Part shown: positions 12,155-21,600 of the stretch, in pieces
How the letters are laid out: every line of letters starts with the position of its first letter
Numbering within the stretch: position 1 is the stretch's first letter
Assembly: GCA_023387335.1 (NCBI GenBank)
Contig: JAEWIF010000048.1
Location: 95,307 to 159,306, forward strand
Direction of reading: 5' to 3'
From: Pseudomonadota bacterium
Lineage (GTDB): Bacteria > Pseudomonadota > Gammaproteobacteria > Burkholderiales > Burkholderiaceae_C
DNA: 64,000 nucleotides
Translations under genes and position numbers: made by a program
The notes under the pieces: generated by a model
What the model saw: only the letters and a program-made list of their open reading frames with translations
The model's database searches: none
Told to the model about the DNA's origin: nothing

Positions 12155-12763
12155 ATGCTTTTCCGCATGAGCCCGCCCCCGACCTTGCAGGAGCTGCTGG
12201 CCGCCACCGCGCGCGGCGACCACGACGCCTTCGCGCAGGTGCACGAACGCACGCATGCGCACCTGTACGGCGTCGCCTTGCGCATCCTGGGCCGGCACGC
12301 CTGCGCGGAGGACGCGCTGCAGGAAGCCTTCGTCAGCATCTGGCGCAAGGCGGGCACGTACCGGCCGAACGTGGGCGGGCAAGACATCCAGCCCATGACC
12401 TGGCTGATCGCCATCGTGCGCAACAAGGCGCTGGACTCGCTGCGCAGCCGGGCCCGTCGCGCCGAGACCGAGCTCGATGAGGAAGCGCACGATGACCACG
12501 GTGCCGCCGACGGCACGAGCGCGCTCGAACTGCTCGGCACCGCCACCGAGGCACTGCGCCTTCGCGCCTGCCTCGGCGGCCTCGACGGCACGCACCGCCA
12601 GAGCCTGGCGCTGGCCTACTGGCAGGGCCTCACGCACACCGAAGTCGCGAGCCGGATGGGCGCTCCGCTCGGCTCGGTGAAATCCTGGATCCGCCGCGGC
12701 CTGGACAAGCTCCGCGACGGCCTGCAGGCGCAGGACATCGAACGCGGTCAGCCGCCGGGGTGA
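12155..12763 (+). CDS. ECF-type RNA polymerase sigma factor
   Basis: A 202-residue sigma factor of the extracytoplasmic-function class. Region 2 is visible as YGVALRILGRHACAEDALQEAFVSIWRKA and MTWLIAIVRNKALDSLRSR. Region 4 is the helix-turn-helix ending HTEVASRMGAPLGSVKSWIRRGLDKLR. GAGGGGG sits ahead of the ATG at 12155. ECF sigma factors are usually encoded with an anti-sigma factor, but the next features are a tRNA and a reverse-strand gene, so this one is an orphan. Its regulon cannot be inferred. Confidence 0.9.
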   Translation: MLFRMSPPPTLQELLAATARGDHDAFAQVHERTHAHLYGVALRILGRHACAEDALQEAFVSIWRKAGTYRPNVGGQDIQPMTWLIAIVRNKALDSLRSRARRAETELDEEAHDDHGAADGTSALELLGTATEALRLRACLGGLDGTHRQSLALAYWQGLTHTEVASRMGAPLGSVKSWIRRGLDKLRDGLQAQDIERGQPPG

Positions 12764-12780
12764 GACAATTGCCGCCTTCA

Positions 12781-12857
12781 CTGCCCGTAGCTCAACTGGA
12801 TAGAGCAGCTGCCTTCTAAGCAGCAGGTCGGGGGTTCGAGTCCCTCCGGGCAGGCCA
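12781..12857 (+). tRNA. tRNA-Arg(UCU)
   Basis: A complete 77-nt tRNA with encoded CCA. The acceptor stem is CTGCCCG/CGGGCAG, the anticodon loop CTTCTAA gives anticodon TCT, and the T-arm contains GGTTCGAGT. No duplicated 3' end was noticed nearby. Confidence 0.96.
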
Positions 12858-12876
12858 AGGCCCTGGTAGCGGCAAG

Positions 12877-13488
12877 CTACGCGCCCCTGGCGGGCGACAC
12901 AAGGTCCAGGTAGTCCGAGCGCGTCCGCGGCAGCACCGCGCCCACCAGTTGCTCGTACGAAGTGCGATGGCGCGCGAGCATGCGGGCCGAAGCCACGGAC
13001 TTCGACCGGCAGAACCAGTGGCAGGTGTGTTGCATCAGCAGCATCTCGGCCGAGATCGCGAACGCGCGATCCTTCGCCGACTCCGCGGCCGGTTCGTCGA
13101 CGGCACGGCAGATGCCCCGTGCGTGGACACGGAGGGCTTCGCGCATGTCGAACGAACCGGCGAAAGCCGACGACAACGGCAGCCAGATCGGCAGCTTGCT
13201 CACGCGCGTGGCCGCGGGGTCCGCGGCCGCGAAGTCGCTCGCGAGCTGGCGCATCTGCCTGCACAGCGCTTCCTCGGTCGATCGCAGGACGCTCCAGACC
13301 TGTTCGCGCCGGGCGGCATCAGGCTCGCCCAAGGCGCGCAAGTAGCCCTCGCTCAGCGACTCGATGTCCTTTTCGATGCTGCGGCCCGAAAGGAATCGGG
13401 CGAGGAGGGCGATGCGCCGTTGCTGCAGCCTGGCCTTGGCCATCCAGAACACGGCCAGTACCAATGCAAGGGTCAGAAGGAGATCCAC
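12877..13488 (-). CDS. Membrane-anchored hypothetical protein
   Basis: A 203-residue protein with one N-terminal membrane helix (LLLTLALVLAVFWMAKA, residues 3-19) followed by a basic stop-transfer and a soluble, mostly helical domain with many Arg and Ala residues. Cysteines occur in CRQMRQ, GICRAV and HTCHWFCRS. I do not recognise a family. It lies on the opposite strand to aroG with about 100 bases between their starts. No operon partner. Confidence 0.65.
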   Translation of the reverse strand: MDLLLTLALVLAVFWMAKARLQQRRIALLARFLSGRSIEKDIESLSEGYLRALGEPDAARREQVWSVLRSTEEALCRQMRQLASDFAAADPAATRVSKLPIWLPLSSAFAGSFDMREALRVHARGICRAVDEPAAESAKDRAFAISAEMLLMQHTCHWFCRSKSVASARMLARHRTSYEQLVGAVLPRTRSDYLDLVSPARGA

Positions 13489-13585
13489 CGGGCGATCCTA
13501 CACAGCGCGGCGGAGATCCCCGCCCAGCTCCAGCCCGACAGCGTCGTTTGATACCCTCCGGGGCATTCCGAGACTCCCCGCAACC

Positions 13586-14674
13586 ATGAACTCCGCCCCC
13601 CTCGAGGACGAACCCGGCGCGCGCCAGGTCGAAGACCTCCGCATCCGGCAGATCCGCCCCCTCATCTCCCCCGCGCTGCTCCAGTACGACCTGCCCGCCG
13701 ACGCTTCGGTCAGCGCGTTCGTGGAAAAGAGCCGCCGCTCGGTCGCCGACGTCGTGCACGGGCGCGATCCGCGCCTGCTGGTGATCGTGGGGCCGTGCTC
13801 CATCCACGACCTGGACCAGGCGCTCGAGTACGCCAAGCGCTTGCAGGCGTTCGCCCCCGAGGTGAGCCAGGAGCTGCTGCTCGTCATGCGCGTCTACTTC
13901 GAGAAGCCGCGCACCACGGTGGGCTGGAAGGGGTTCATCAACGATCCCTTCCTGGACGGCAGCTACCACGTCAACGAGGGCCTGAGGCTCGCGCGGCAGC
14001 TCCTGCTGGAGCTCGCGCGCATGGAGGTGCCGGCCGCCACCGAGTTCCTCGACCTGCTCAGCCCGCAGTACCTGTCGGACCTGATCTCCTGGGGCGCGAT
14101 CGGCGCCCGCACGACCGAGAGCCCGAGCCATCGCCAGCTGGCGTCGGGCCTGTCGTGTTCGATCGGCTTCAAGAACGGCACCGACGGCGGCGTGCAGATG
14201 GCGGCCGACGCGCTGGTGGCGTGCCGCGCCTCGCACGCGTTCATGGGCGTGACCAAGATGGGCGTGGCCGCGGTGTTCGAGACCGCGGGCAACGACGACT
14301 GCCACATCATCCTGCGCGGCGGATCGCGCGGCCCCAACTACGCCGCGGCCGACATCGAGGCGGCCTGCGCCGTGCTGCGCAAGTCCGGCGTGCGCGAGCG
14401 CGTGATGGTGGACTGCTCCCACGCCAACTCGGAGAAGAAGTTCGAGCGGCAGGTCGCGGTCGCCGACGACATCGCGCGGCAGATGGAAGCCGGCGAGCGC
14501 CGCGTGCTCGGCCTGATGATCGAGAGCCACCTGCGCGAAGGCCGCCAGGACCTCAGGCCGGGACAACCGCTCGCGCATGGCGTGTCGATCACCGACGCAT
14601 GCATCGGGTGGGAGGCGACGGAAGAAGTGCTGCGGCGGCTGGCGACCGCGGTGCGCAAGAGCGCGCGGGCCTGA
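13586..14674 (+). CDS. aroG: 3-deoxy-7-phosphoheptulonate synthase (class I DAHP synthase)
   Basis: A 362-residue enzyme condensing phosphoenolpyruvate and erythrose 4-phosphate, the first step of the shikimate pathway. Class I signatures are present: VIVGPCSIHD, EKPRTTVGWKGFINDP, IGARTTESPSHRQ, FKNGTDGG, and the metal-binding histidine and cysteine in VDCSHANSEKK. Length matches AroF/G/H of enteric bacteria; which amino acid inhibits it cannot be read from the sequence, so the G designation is by family. It ends back to back with the convergent PEP-mutase family gene with no gap. Confidence 0.93.
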   Translation: MNSAPLEDEPGARQVEDLRIRQIRPLISPALLQYDLPADASVSAFVEKSRRSVADVVHGRDPRLLVIVGPCSIHDLDQALEYAKRLQAFAPEVSQELLLVMRVYFEKPRTTVGWKGFINDPFLDGSYHVNEGLRLARQLLLELARMEVPAATEFLDLLSPQYLSDLISWGAIGARTTESPSHRQLASGLSCSIGFKNGTDGGVQMAADALVACRASHAFMGVTKMGVAAVFETAGNDDCHIILRGGSRGPNYAAADIEAACAVLRKSGVRERVMVDCSHANSEKKFERQVAVADDIARQMEAGERRVLGLMIESHLREGRQDLRPGQPLAHGVSITDACIGWEATEEVLRRLATAVRKSARA

Positions 14675-15514
14675 TCAGCCCCGGCCGAGCAGGCCGTTCA
14701 ACTCCGCGCCGCTCGCCGCCTGCGCGAACGCGTCGAACCGTCCCTCGCTCGCGATCGCCTGCGCCGCGCGCATGAAGCCGCCCCAGGCGCTGCGGGCCAG
14801 CGCGCCGCCCACGCTCACGCGGCGCACGCCCAGCGCCTCGATGTCGCGCATCGTGAGGTCGGTGGGAAAGCCGATCAGCAGGTTCACCGGCTTGGGCGCG
14901 ACGGCCGCGACCACGGCCGCGATCTGCTCGCGGGTCTTGATGCCCGGCGCGTAGAGGCAGTCCGCGCCGGCTTCCGAATAGGCCTTGAGCCGGCGGATCG
15001 CGTCGTCGAGGTCGGGCCGTCCTGCGAAGAAGTTCTCGGCGCGGCCGACGAGCAGGGCTTCGCCGCCCGCTTCGTCGATGGCGGTGCGGGCCGCGCGGAT
15101 GCGTTCCACCGCCTCCGCGATGTCGCGCAGCGGCCGATCCGGATTGCCCGTCGAATCCTCGATCGAGAGCCCCGCCACGCCCGTGTCCAGCGCGAGCTTC
15201 ACGTTGCGAGCCACGCCCGCGGCATCGCTCGCGAAGCCCGCCTCGAAGTCCGCGTTGATCGGCAGCGAGGTCGCCCCCACCATCTCGCGCAGGTGTTCGA
15301 GCACCGATTCGAGCGTCATCTGCCCGTCGGCCTGGCCCTGGCACCACGCCGCGCCCGAACTGGTGGTCGCGAGGGCCTTGAAGCCCAGGTGCTCCAGGTA
15401 GCGGGCGCTGCCGACGTCCCAGGGGTTCGGGATCACGAAGCAACCGGAGCTATGCAGTTGCCGGAAATCGCGGCGGCTTTCGGAGATCTGTTGGGGCGTC
15501 GGCATGGAAGACAT
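14675..15514 (-). CDS. Isocitrate lyase/PEP mutase family protein
   Basis: A 279-residue TIM-barrel protein of the PEP mutase/isocitrate lyase superfamily. It has the N-terminal PNPWDVGSARYLEHLGFKALATTSSG block, the metal-site region NADFEAGF, and GLSIEDSTG, as in carboxyvinyl-carboxyphosphonate/oxaloacetate-type members. The lyase-specific KKCGH loop is absent, so it is not an isocitrate lyase. The substrate is unknown; carbon-carbon bond cleavage of a 2-oxo acid derivative is the usual chemistry. A start at 15505 is also possible. Confidence 0.82.
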   Translation of the reverse strand: MSSMPTPQQISESRRDFRQLHSSGCFVIPNPWDVGSARYLEHLGFKALATTSSGAAWCQGQADGQMTLESVLEHLREMVGATSLPINADFEAGFASDAAGVARNVKLALDTGVAGLSIEDSTGNPDRPLRDIAEAVERIRAARTAIDEAGGEALLVGRAENFFAGRPDLDDAIRRLKAYSEAGADCLYAPGIKTREQIAAVVAAVAPKPVNLLIGFPTDLTMRDIEALGVRRVSVGGALARSAWGGFMRAAQAIASEGRFDAFAQAASGAELNGLLGRG

Positions 15515-15529
15515 TCTGCGCGCCCAGGC

Positions 15530-16444
15530 TCAGGCCCGCACGTGCTCGCTGGCCTCGAACAGCTCGACCACCCACTCCACGAACGCGCGCACCTTGGCGC
15601 TCAGGTGGCGGTTGGGCGGGTACACGATGTGCAGCGGGATCGCCGGCCGCGTCCACTCGGGCAGCACTTCGACGAGGTCGCCGCTGCGCAGGTGCGCGGC
15701 CGCGCCGAAGGCCGCCACCTGCGACACGCCCAGCCCGGCCAGCACCGCGGCCATGTGCGCGTTGGCCTCGTTCACCGCGACCTGGTAGCGGCCCGCGATC
15801 TCCAGCGATTCACCGTCGCGCTCGAACACGTGCGGATAGGGCCGGCCGGTGCGCGTGGAGAAGTAGTTGACCGTGACGTGGCCGTCGAGCTCGAGTTCGG
15901 AGGGATGCGTGGGCGCGCCGCGCTCGCGCAGGTACGAGGGCGCGGCGACGGTGACGAGCCGCATGTTGCCCACGCGCCGCGCGACCAGCGACTGCTCGAG
16001 CAGCTCGCCGCCGCGGATCACGCAGTCCACGTTGTCGGTGATCAGGTCCACCGGCCGGTCGGTGACGCCCAGGTCGATGCGGATGTCCGGGTAGCGGCGA
16101 TGGAACCCGGGCAAGGCGGGGATGAGGATGAGCCGCGCCACCGAGGTGCCCACGTCCACGCGCAGCCGCCCGCTCGGGTTGGCCTGGGCGTTGCTCATGC
16201 TGGCCTCGATGTCGTCCAGGTCGTTGAGCAGCCGCGAGGTGCGCTCGTAGTAGGCGGCGCCGTCGGCGGTGACGGTGACCTGGCGCGTGGTGCGGTTGAG
16301 CAGCCGCACCTTCAGCCGCGCCTCCAGCTGCTGCACGAGCTTGGTCACCGAGCCCTTGGGCAGGTTCAACGACTCGGCGGCGCGCGTGAAGCTGCCGGTC
16401 TCGACCACCCGCGCGTAGACCTGCATGGCCTGGATCCTGTCCAT
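15530..16444 (-). CDS. LysR-type transcriptional regulator
   Basis: A 304-residue LysR regulator. The winged HTH occupies residues about 1-60 (FTRAAESLNLPKGSVTKLVQQLE), and the effector domain starts at RLRVDVGTSVARLILIPALP, as in the CrgA/DmlR/AaeR group. It is divergent from the hydrolase-like gene and the RND efflux genes, with 102 bases between the starts. By the usual LysR arrangement it probably controls them in response to a small molecule. The ligand is unknown. Confidence 0.9.
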   Translation of the reverse strand: MDRIQAMQVYARVVETGSFTRAAESLNLPKGSVTKLVQQLEARLKVRLLNRTTRQVTVTADGAAYYERTSRLLNDLDDIEASMSNAQANPSGRLRVDVGTSVARLILIPALPGFHRRYPDIRIDLGVTDRPVDLITDNVDCVIRGGELLEQSLVARRVGNMRLVTVAAPSYLRERGAPTHPSELELDGHVTVNYFSTRTGRPYPHVFERDGESLEIAGRYQVAVNEANAHMAAVLAGLGVSQVAAFGAAAHLRSGDLVEVLPEWTRPAIPLHIVYPPNRHLSAKVRAFVEWVVELFEASEHVRA

Positions 16445-16546
16445 CCCGGTTCCCTTCCTTTTGGGCGCGATTGTTCATCGGCCGGAAACAGAGAACTGGT
16501 CGGCAGCCGCTTTATCCGCAGAACCTGCGTGCCTATCCTTCAGGCC

Positions 16547-17365
16547 ATGGTTGCCGAACCGTCCCCTTCCGCTTTCCGCGTTCTGCCCGTGCCCGGCGTC
16601 GGCCGGGACGTGCGCGTGTGGGGCACCCGCCCGCGCGGCAAGTCGCTGCCGCTGGTGCTGCATTTCCACGGCGGCAGCTTCACCACGGGCGACCTCGACA
16701 GCGGCGCCCAGCTCGCGCTGCTGATGGCCGAGGCCGGCGCCATCGTGGCTTCGTTCGATTACCCGCTGGCTCCGCAGCACCGCTTCCCCGACGCGGTCGA
16801 GGCCGGCTACTCGGCGCTCGAATGGCTGTTCCGCCAGCGCACCTCGCTGGCCGGCCGCGACGCGCCCCTGTACATCGCGGGCGAGGAGGCCGGCGGCAAC
16901 CTCGCGGCCGCGGTGGCCATGATGGTGCGCGACCGTCGCCATCCGCCGCTGGCCGGCCAGATCCTGGTGGCGCCCATGCTCGATCCCTGCACGGCCATGC
17001 CCTCGCTGCGCGACAAGCTCGGCGAACAGGTGGAATGCCGCTGGGCCGAGGGCTGGGGCGCCTACCTGCGCGGCCCGATGGACGCCGAGCATCCCTACGC
17101 CGTGCCGGCCCACGCGCAGCGCCTGGCGGACCTGCCGCGCACGCTGGTGCTCACGGGTCACGACGATCCGATGCGCGATGAAGCCGGCGCCTATGCCAAG
17201 CGTCTGCGCGCGGCCGGCGTGAGCGTCACCTGCTCGATGCTGGAAGAGCCCACCGGCTGGCCCGAATCGCTGGAGCAGGGCCAGCTCGACGAATGCCCCT
17301 GCGCCGAGCAGGCGCGATGTCGGATCGCCGAGTTCTTCCAGGCGCCGACGCCACCGCCCAGCTAG
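16547..17365 (+). CDS. Alpha/beta-hydrolase-fold protein lacking the catalytic serine (pseudoenzyme)
   Basis: A 272-residue protein of the hormone-sensitive-lipase-like family. The oxyanion-hole motif HFHGGSF (residues 39-45) is intact, but the nucleophile elbow, normally GDSAGG, reads GEEAGG (residues 112-117). The serine position is therefore Glu114. The region of the acid residue is kept (TGHDDPMRDEAGAYAKRL), whereas the usual catalytic histidine motif near the C-terminus is missing. It is therefore unlikely to be a serine esterase and may bind a ligand. It is the first gene downstream of the divergent LysR gene and precedes the efflux genes by 107 bases, suggesting a linked role. Confidence 0.8.
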   Translation: MVAEPSPSAFRVLPVPGVGRDVRVWGTRPRGKSLPLVLHFHGGSFTTGDLDSGAQLALLMAEAGAIVASFDYPLAPQHRFPDAVEAGYSALEWLFRQRTSLAGRDAPLYIAGEEAGGNLAAAVAMMVRDRRHPPLAGQILVAPMLDPCTAMPSLRDKLGEQVECRWAEGWGAYLRGPMDAEHPYAVPAHAQRLADLPRTLVLTGHDDPMRDEAGAYAKRLRAAGVSVTCSMLEEPTGWPESLEQGQLDECPCAEQARCRIAEFFQAPTPPPS

Positions 17366-17472
17366 CGGCGCGGCCCCGCCACCCCCATTGACCTTGCCAC
17401 CGTGGCAGGCCCAAACATGGCCGGCCAGGCGCAGCTCGTCCCGATCCAGGACCCCACTCTCGAGGAAAGACC

Positions 17473-18690
17473 ATGAAGAAACTGTTCCAACGCTCCCCCC
17501 ACCGCTGGTGGGCCGCCGCCGGCATCACGGCGGTCGCCGCGGCGGCGGCCATCGTCATCGCGCCGCGCCACGAGGCGCAGGCCAGCGCGCCGCCTGCCGC
17601 GCCGCAGGCCGTCCCTGTCTCCGTCGCCACCGTCGCCGAGCGCGAGGTCACGACCTGGGACGAGTTCTCGGGCCGCCTCGAGGCGGTCGAGCGCGTCGAG
17701 GTCCGCTCGCGCGTCGCCGGCGCCGTGCAGTCCGTGCATTTCCGCGAAGGCGCCCTGGTGCGCTCGGGCGACCTGCTCGTCACCATCGATCCCGCGCCGT
17801 ACGCGGCCGAGGTCGAGCGAGCCGAGGCGCAGGCCGCGGCCGCGCAGGCGCGGCTCACCAACGCGACGAGCGAGCACGCCCGCGCCAAGCGGCTGTGGGA
17901 AGAGAGCGCGATCGCCCAGCGCGAGGTGGACGAGCGCGTCAACGGCCTGCGCGAGGCCGAGGCGAACCTGCGCGCCGCGCAGGCGCAGCTGCAGGCGGCG
18001 CGCCTGAGCCTGTCGTACACGCAGGTCCGCGCGCCGGTCGCCGGCCGCATCGGCAAGCTGGAAGTGACGGTGGGCAACCTGGTCGCGGCCGGGCCCGGCG
18101 CGCCGGTGCTCACCACGCTGGTGTCGGTCAGCCCGATCTACGCCAGCTTCGAGGCCGACGAGCAGACCATCGTGCGCGCGCTGCGCGACCTGCCGCGCGG
18201 CGCCAGCGCGCGCCAGCTGATCGAGCGCATCCCCGTGCGCATGGAAACGGCCGCCGGCGGCGAGCAGGGCCACGAGGGCCGGCTGCAGCTGATCGACAAC
18301 CAAGTCGACGCCAAGAGCGGAACCATCCGCGTGCGCGCCGCCTTCGACAACGCCGACGGCAGCCTGATCCCCGGCCAGTTCGCGCGCATCCGCATGGGCC
18401 AGCCGCAGCCCTCGCGCGTGGTGCTGGTGAGCGAGCGAGCGGTCGGCACCGACCAGGACAAGAAGTTCGTGCTGGTGGTGGGGCAGGGCGACAAGGCCGA
18501 GTACCGCGAGATCGCCCTCGGCGCGCCGGTCGACGGCCTGCGGGTGGTGCGCAACGGCCTCAAGGCCGGCGAGCGCATCGTGGTCAACGGCCTGCAGCGC
18601 GTGCGCCCCGGTGCGGTGGTGCAGCCACAGCCGGTCGAGATGACGGCGCGGGCCGAAGGCGCGTCGCCGCAGACCGTCGCCGCGAAGTGA
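17473..18690 (+). CDS. RND efflux periplasmic adaptor (membrane fusion protein)
   Basis: A 405-residue MexE/AcrA-type adaptor bridging the inner-membrane pump and the outer-membrane channel. An N-terminal membrane/signal helix (WWAAAGITAVAAAAAIVIA) precedes the lipoyl half (VRSRVAGAVQSVHFREGALV), an alpha-helical hairpin rich in Ala and Glu (about 115-180), the second lipoyl half (RAPVAGRIGKLEVTVGNLV) and beta-barrel segments. No lipobox cysteine is present, unlike AcrA. It lies eight bases before the permease gene in one operon with the outer-membrane factor. Confidence 0.93.
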   Translation: MKKLFQRSPHRWWAAAGITAVAAAAAIVIAPRHEAQASAPPAAPQAVPVSVATVAEREVTTWDEFSGRLEAVERVEVRSRVAGAVQSVHFREGALVRSGDLLVTIDPAPYAAEVERAEAQAAAAQARLTNATSEHARAKRLWEESAIAQREVDERVNGLREAEANLRAAQAQLQAARLSLSYTQVRAPVAGRIGKLEVTVGNLVAAGPGAPVLTTLVSVSPIYASFEADEQTIVRALRDLPRGASARQLIERIPVRMETAAGGEQGHEGRLQLIDNQVDAKSGTIRVRAAFDNADGSLIPGQFARIRMGQPQPSRVVLVSERAVGTDQDKKFVLVVGQGDKAEYREIALGAPVDGLRVVRNGLKAGERIVVNGLQRVRPGAVVQPQPVEMTARAEGASPQTVAAK

Positions 18691-18697
18691 GAGAGCC

Positions 18698-21600
18698 ATG
18701 AACTTCTCGAGATTCTTCATCGACCGCCCGATCTTCGCGGGCGTGCTGTCGGTCCTGATCTTCCTGTCCGGCCTGATCGCGCTGCGCGGGCTGCCGATCT
18801 CCGAGTACCCGGAGGTCGTGCCGCCCACGGTCGTGGTGCGGGCCAACTACCCCGGCGCCAACCCCAAGGTGATTGCCGAAACGGTGGCCACGCCGCTGGA
18901 GGAGGCCATCAACGGCGTGGAAGGCATGCTCTACATGAGCAGCCAGGCCACCACCGACGGCCTGCTCACGCTCAACGTCACCTTCCGCCTCGGCACCGAT
19001 CCCGACAAGGCGCAGCAGCTGGTGCAGAACCGCGTCTCGCAGGCCGAGCCGCGGCTGCCCGAGGAGGTGCGGCGCCTCGGCCTCTCCACGGTCAAGAGCT
19101 CGCCGGACATCACGATGGTGGTGCACCTGGTGTCGCCCAACGGCCGCTACGGCATGGACTACCTGCGCAACTACGCGGTGCTCAACGTCAAGGACCGGCT
19201 CGCGCGCCTGAACGGCGTGGGCCAGGTCGGCATCTGGGGCGGCGGCGAGTACGCGATGCGCATCTGGCTCGATCCGCAGAAGGTGGCGCAGCGCGGCCTT
19301 TCCGCCGGCGACGTGGTGCGATCGGTGCGCGGGGAGAACGTGCAGGCCGCCGCCGGCGTGGTGGGCGCCTCGCCCGGCCTGCCCGGCGTGGACACGCAGC
19401 TGTCGATCAACGCGCAGGGCCGCCTGGCCAACGAGGACGAGTTCGGCGACATCATCGTCAAGACCGGTCCCGACGGCGCGGTGACCCGCCTGCGCGACGT
19501 GTCGCGGCTGGAGCTGGGCGCCGCCGACTACTCGCTGCGTTCGCTGCTGGACAACCAGCCGGCGGTGGGCATCGGCGTGTTCCAGGCCCCGGGCTCCAAC
19601 GCGCTGGAGATCTCCGAGCAGGTGCGCGCCACCATGCAGGAGATCGCGAAGACCATGCCCGAGGGCGTGGAGTACCGCATCGCCTACGACCCGACGCAGT
19701 TCGTGCGCGCGTCCATCAAGTCGGTGGTGCAGACGCTGCTGGAGGCGATCGCGCTGGTGGTGCTGGTGGTGATCCTGTTCCTGCAGACCTGGCGCGCTTC
19801 CATCATCCCGCTGCTGGCGGTGCCGGTGTCGGTGGTGGGCACGTTCGCGGTGCTGCACCTGCTCGGCTTCTCCATCAACGCGCTCAGCCTGTTCGGGCTG
19901 GTGCTGGCCATCGGCATCGTGGTCGACGACGCCATCGTGGTGGTCGAGAACGTGGAGCGCAACATCGAGGCCGGGCTGTCGCCGTTGCAGGCGACCTACC
20001 AAGCGATGCGCGAGGTGTCGGGGCCGATCATCGCCATCGCGCTGGTGCTGGTGGCGGTGTTCGTGCCGCTGGCCTTCATCAGCGGCCTGACCGGCCAGTT
20101 CTACCGCCAGTTCGCGGTGACGATCGCGATCTCCACCGTGATCTCGGCGATCAACTCGCTCACGCTGTCGCCCGCGCTGGCCGCGCTGCTGCTGCGCGGC
20201 CACGATGCGCCCAAGGACGCGCTCACGCGCTTCATGGACCGCTGGCTGGGCTGGCTGTTCCGCGGCTTCAACAACGCCTTCGGCCGCGGCGCCAATGCGT
20301 ACGGCAACGGCCTGAAAGGCGTGGTCGGGCGCAAGACGCTGATGCTGGGCCTGTACCTGGTGCTGGCCGCCGCCACGCTGGGCCTGTTCAAGGCCGTGCC
20401 CGGAGGCTTCGTGCCGGCGCAGGACAAGCAGTACCTGATCGGCTTCGCGCAACTGCCCGACGGCGCCACGCTCGACCGCACCGAGGCGGTGATCCGCCGC
20501 ATGGGCGAGATCGCGCAGCAGAACCCGAACGTGGAGAGCACGCTGGCGTTCCCGGGCCTGTCGATCAACGGCTTCACCAACAGCTCCAACTCGGGGATCG
20601 TGTTCGCCATGCTCAAGCCGTTCGACCAGCGCAAGCGCGACGACCAGGCCGGCGGCGCGGTGGCGATGCAGCTGAACCAGGCCTTCGGCGGCATCCAGGA
20701 CGCGTTCATCGTGATGTTCCCGCCGCCGCCCGTGCAGGGCATAGGCACCACGGGCGGCTTCAAGCTGCAGCTGGAGGACCGGGCCTCGCTCGGCTACGAC
20801 GCGATGGACGGCGCGGTGAAGGCTTTCATGGCCAAGGCCTCGCAGGCGCCGGAACTCGCCGGCCTGTTCACCAGCTGGCAGGTCAACGTGCCGCAGCTGT
20901 GGGCCGACATCGACCGCACCAAGGCGCGCCAGCTGGGCGTGCCGGTGCAGGACATCTTCGACACCATGCAGATCTACCTGGGCAGCCTGTACGTGAACGA
21001 CTTCAACAAGTTCGGGCGCACGTACTCGGTGCGGGTGCAGGCCGACGCCGCCTACCGCGCGCGCGCCGACGACATCGGCACGCTCAAGGTGCGCGCCTCG
21101 TCGGGCGAGATGGTGCCGCTGTCCGCGCTGATGAAGGTGCGCGAGAGCTACGGACCCGAGCGGGCCATGCGCTACAACGGCTACCTCACCGCCGACGTCA
21201 ACGGCGGTCCGGCGCCGGGCTTCTCCTCGCACCAGGCGCAGGCGGCCATCGAGCGCATCGCCGCCGAGACCCTGCCGCCCGGCATCGCCTTCGAGTGGAC
21301 CGACCTGACCTACCAGGAGATCCTGGCCGGCAACTCCGCGGTCTGGGTGTTCCCGCTGGCGATCCTGCTGGTGTTCCTGGTGCTGGCCGCGCAGTACGAA
21401 AGCCTGACGCTGCCGCTGTCGATCATCCTGATCGTGCCCATGGGCCTCCTGGCCGCGATGACCGGCGTATGGCTCTCCGGCGGGGACAACAACATGTTCA
21501 CGCAGATCGGGTTGATGGTGCTGGTGGGGCTCTCGGCCAAGAACGCCATCCTGATCGTGGAGTTCGCGCGCGAGCTGGAATTCGCGGGACGAACGCCGGT

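Noticed and set aside
14675..15514. Isocitrate lyase of the glyoxylate shunt
   Set aside because: At 279 residues it is far shorter than isocitrate lyase and lacks its KKCGH active-site loop.
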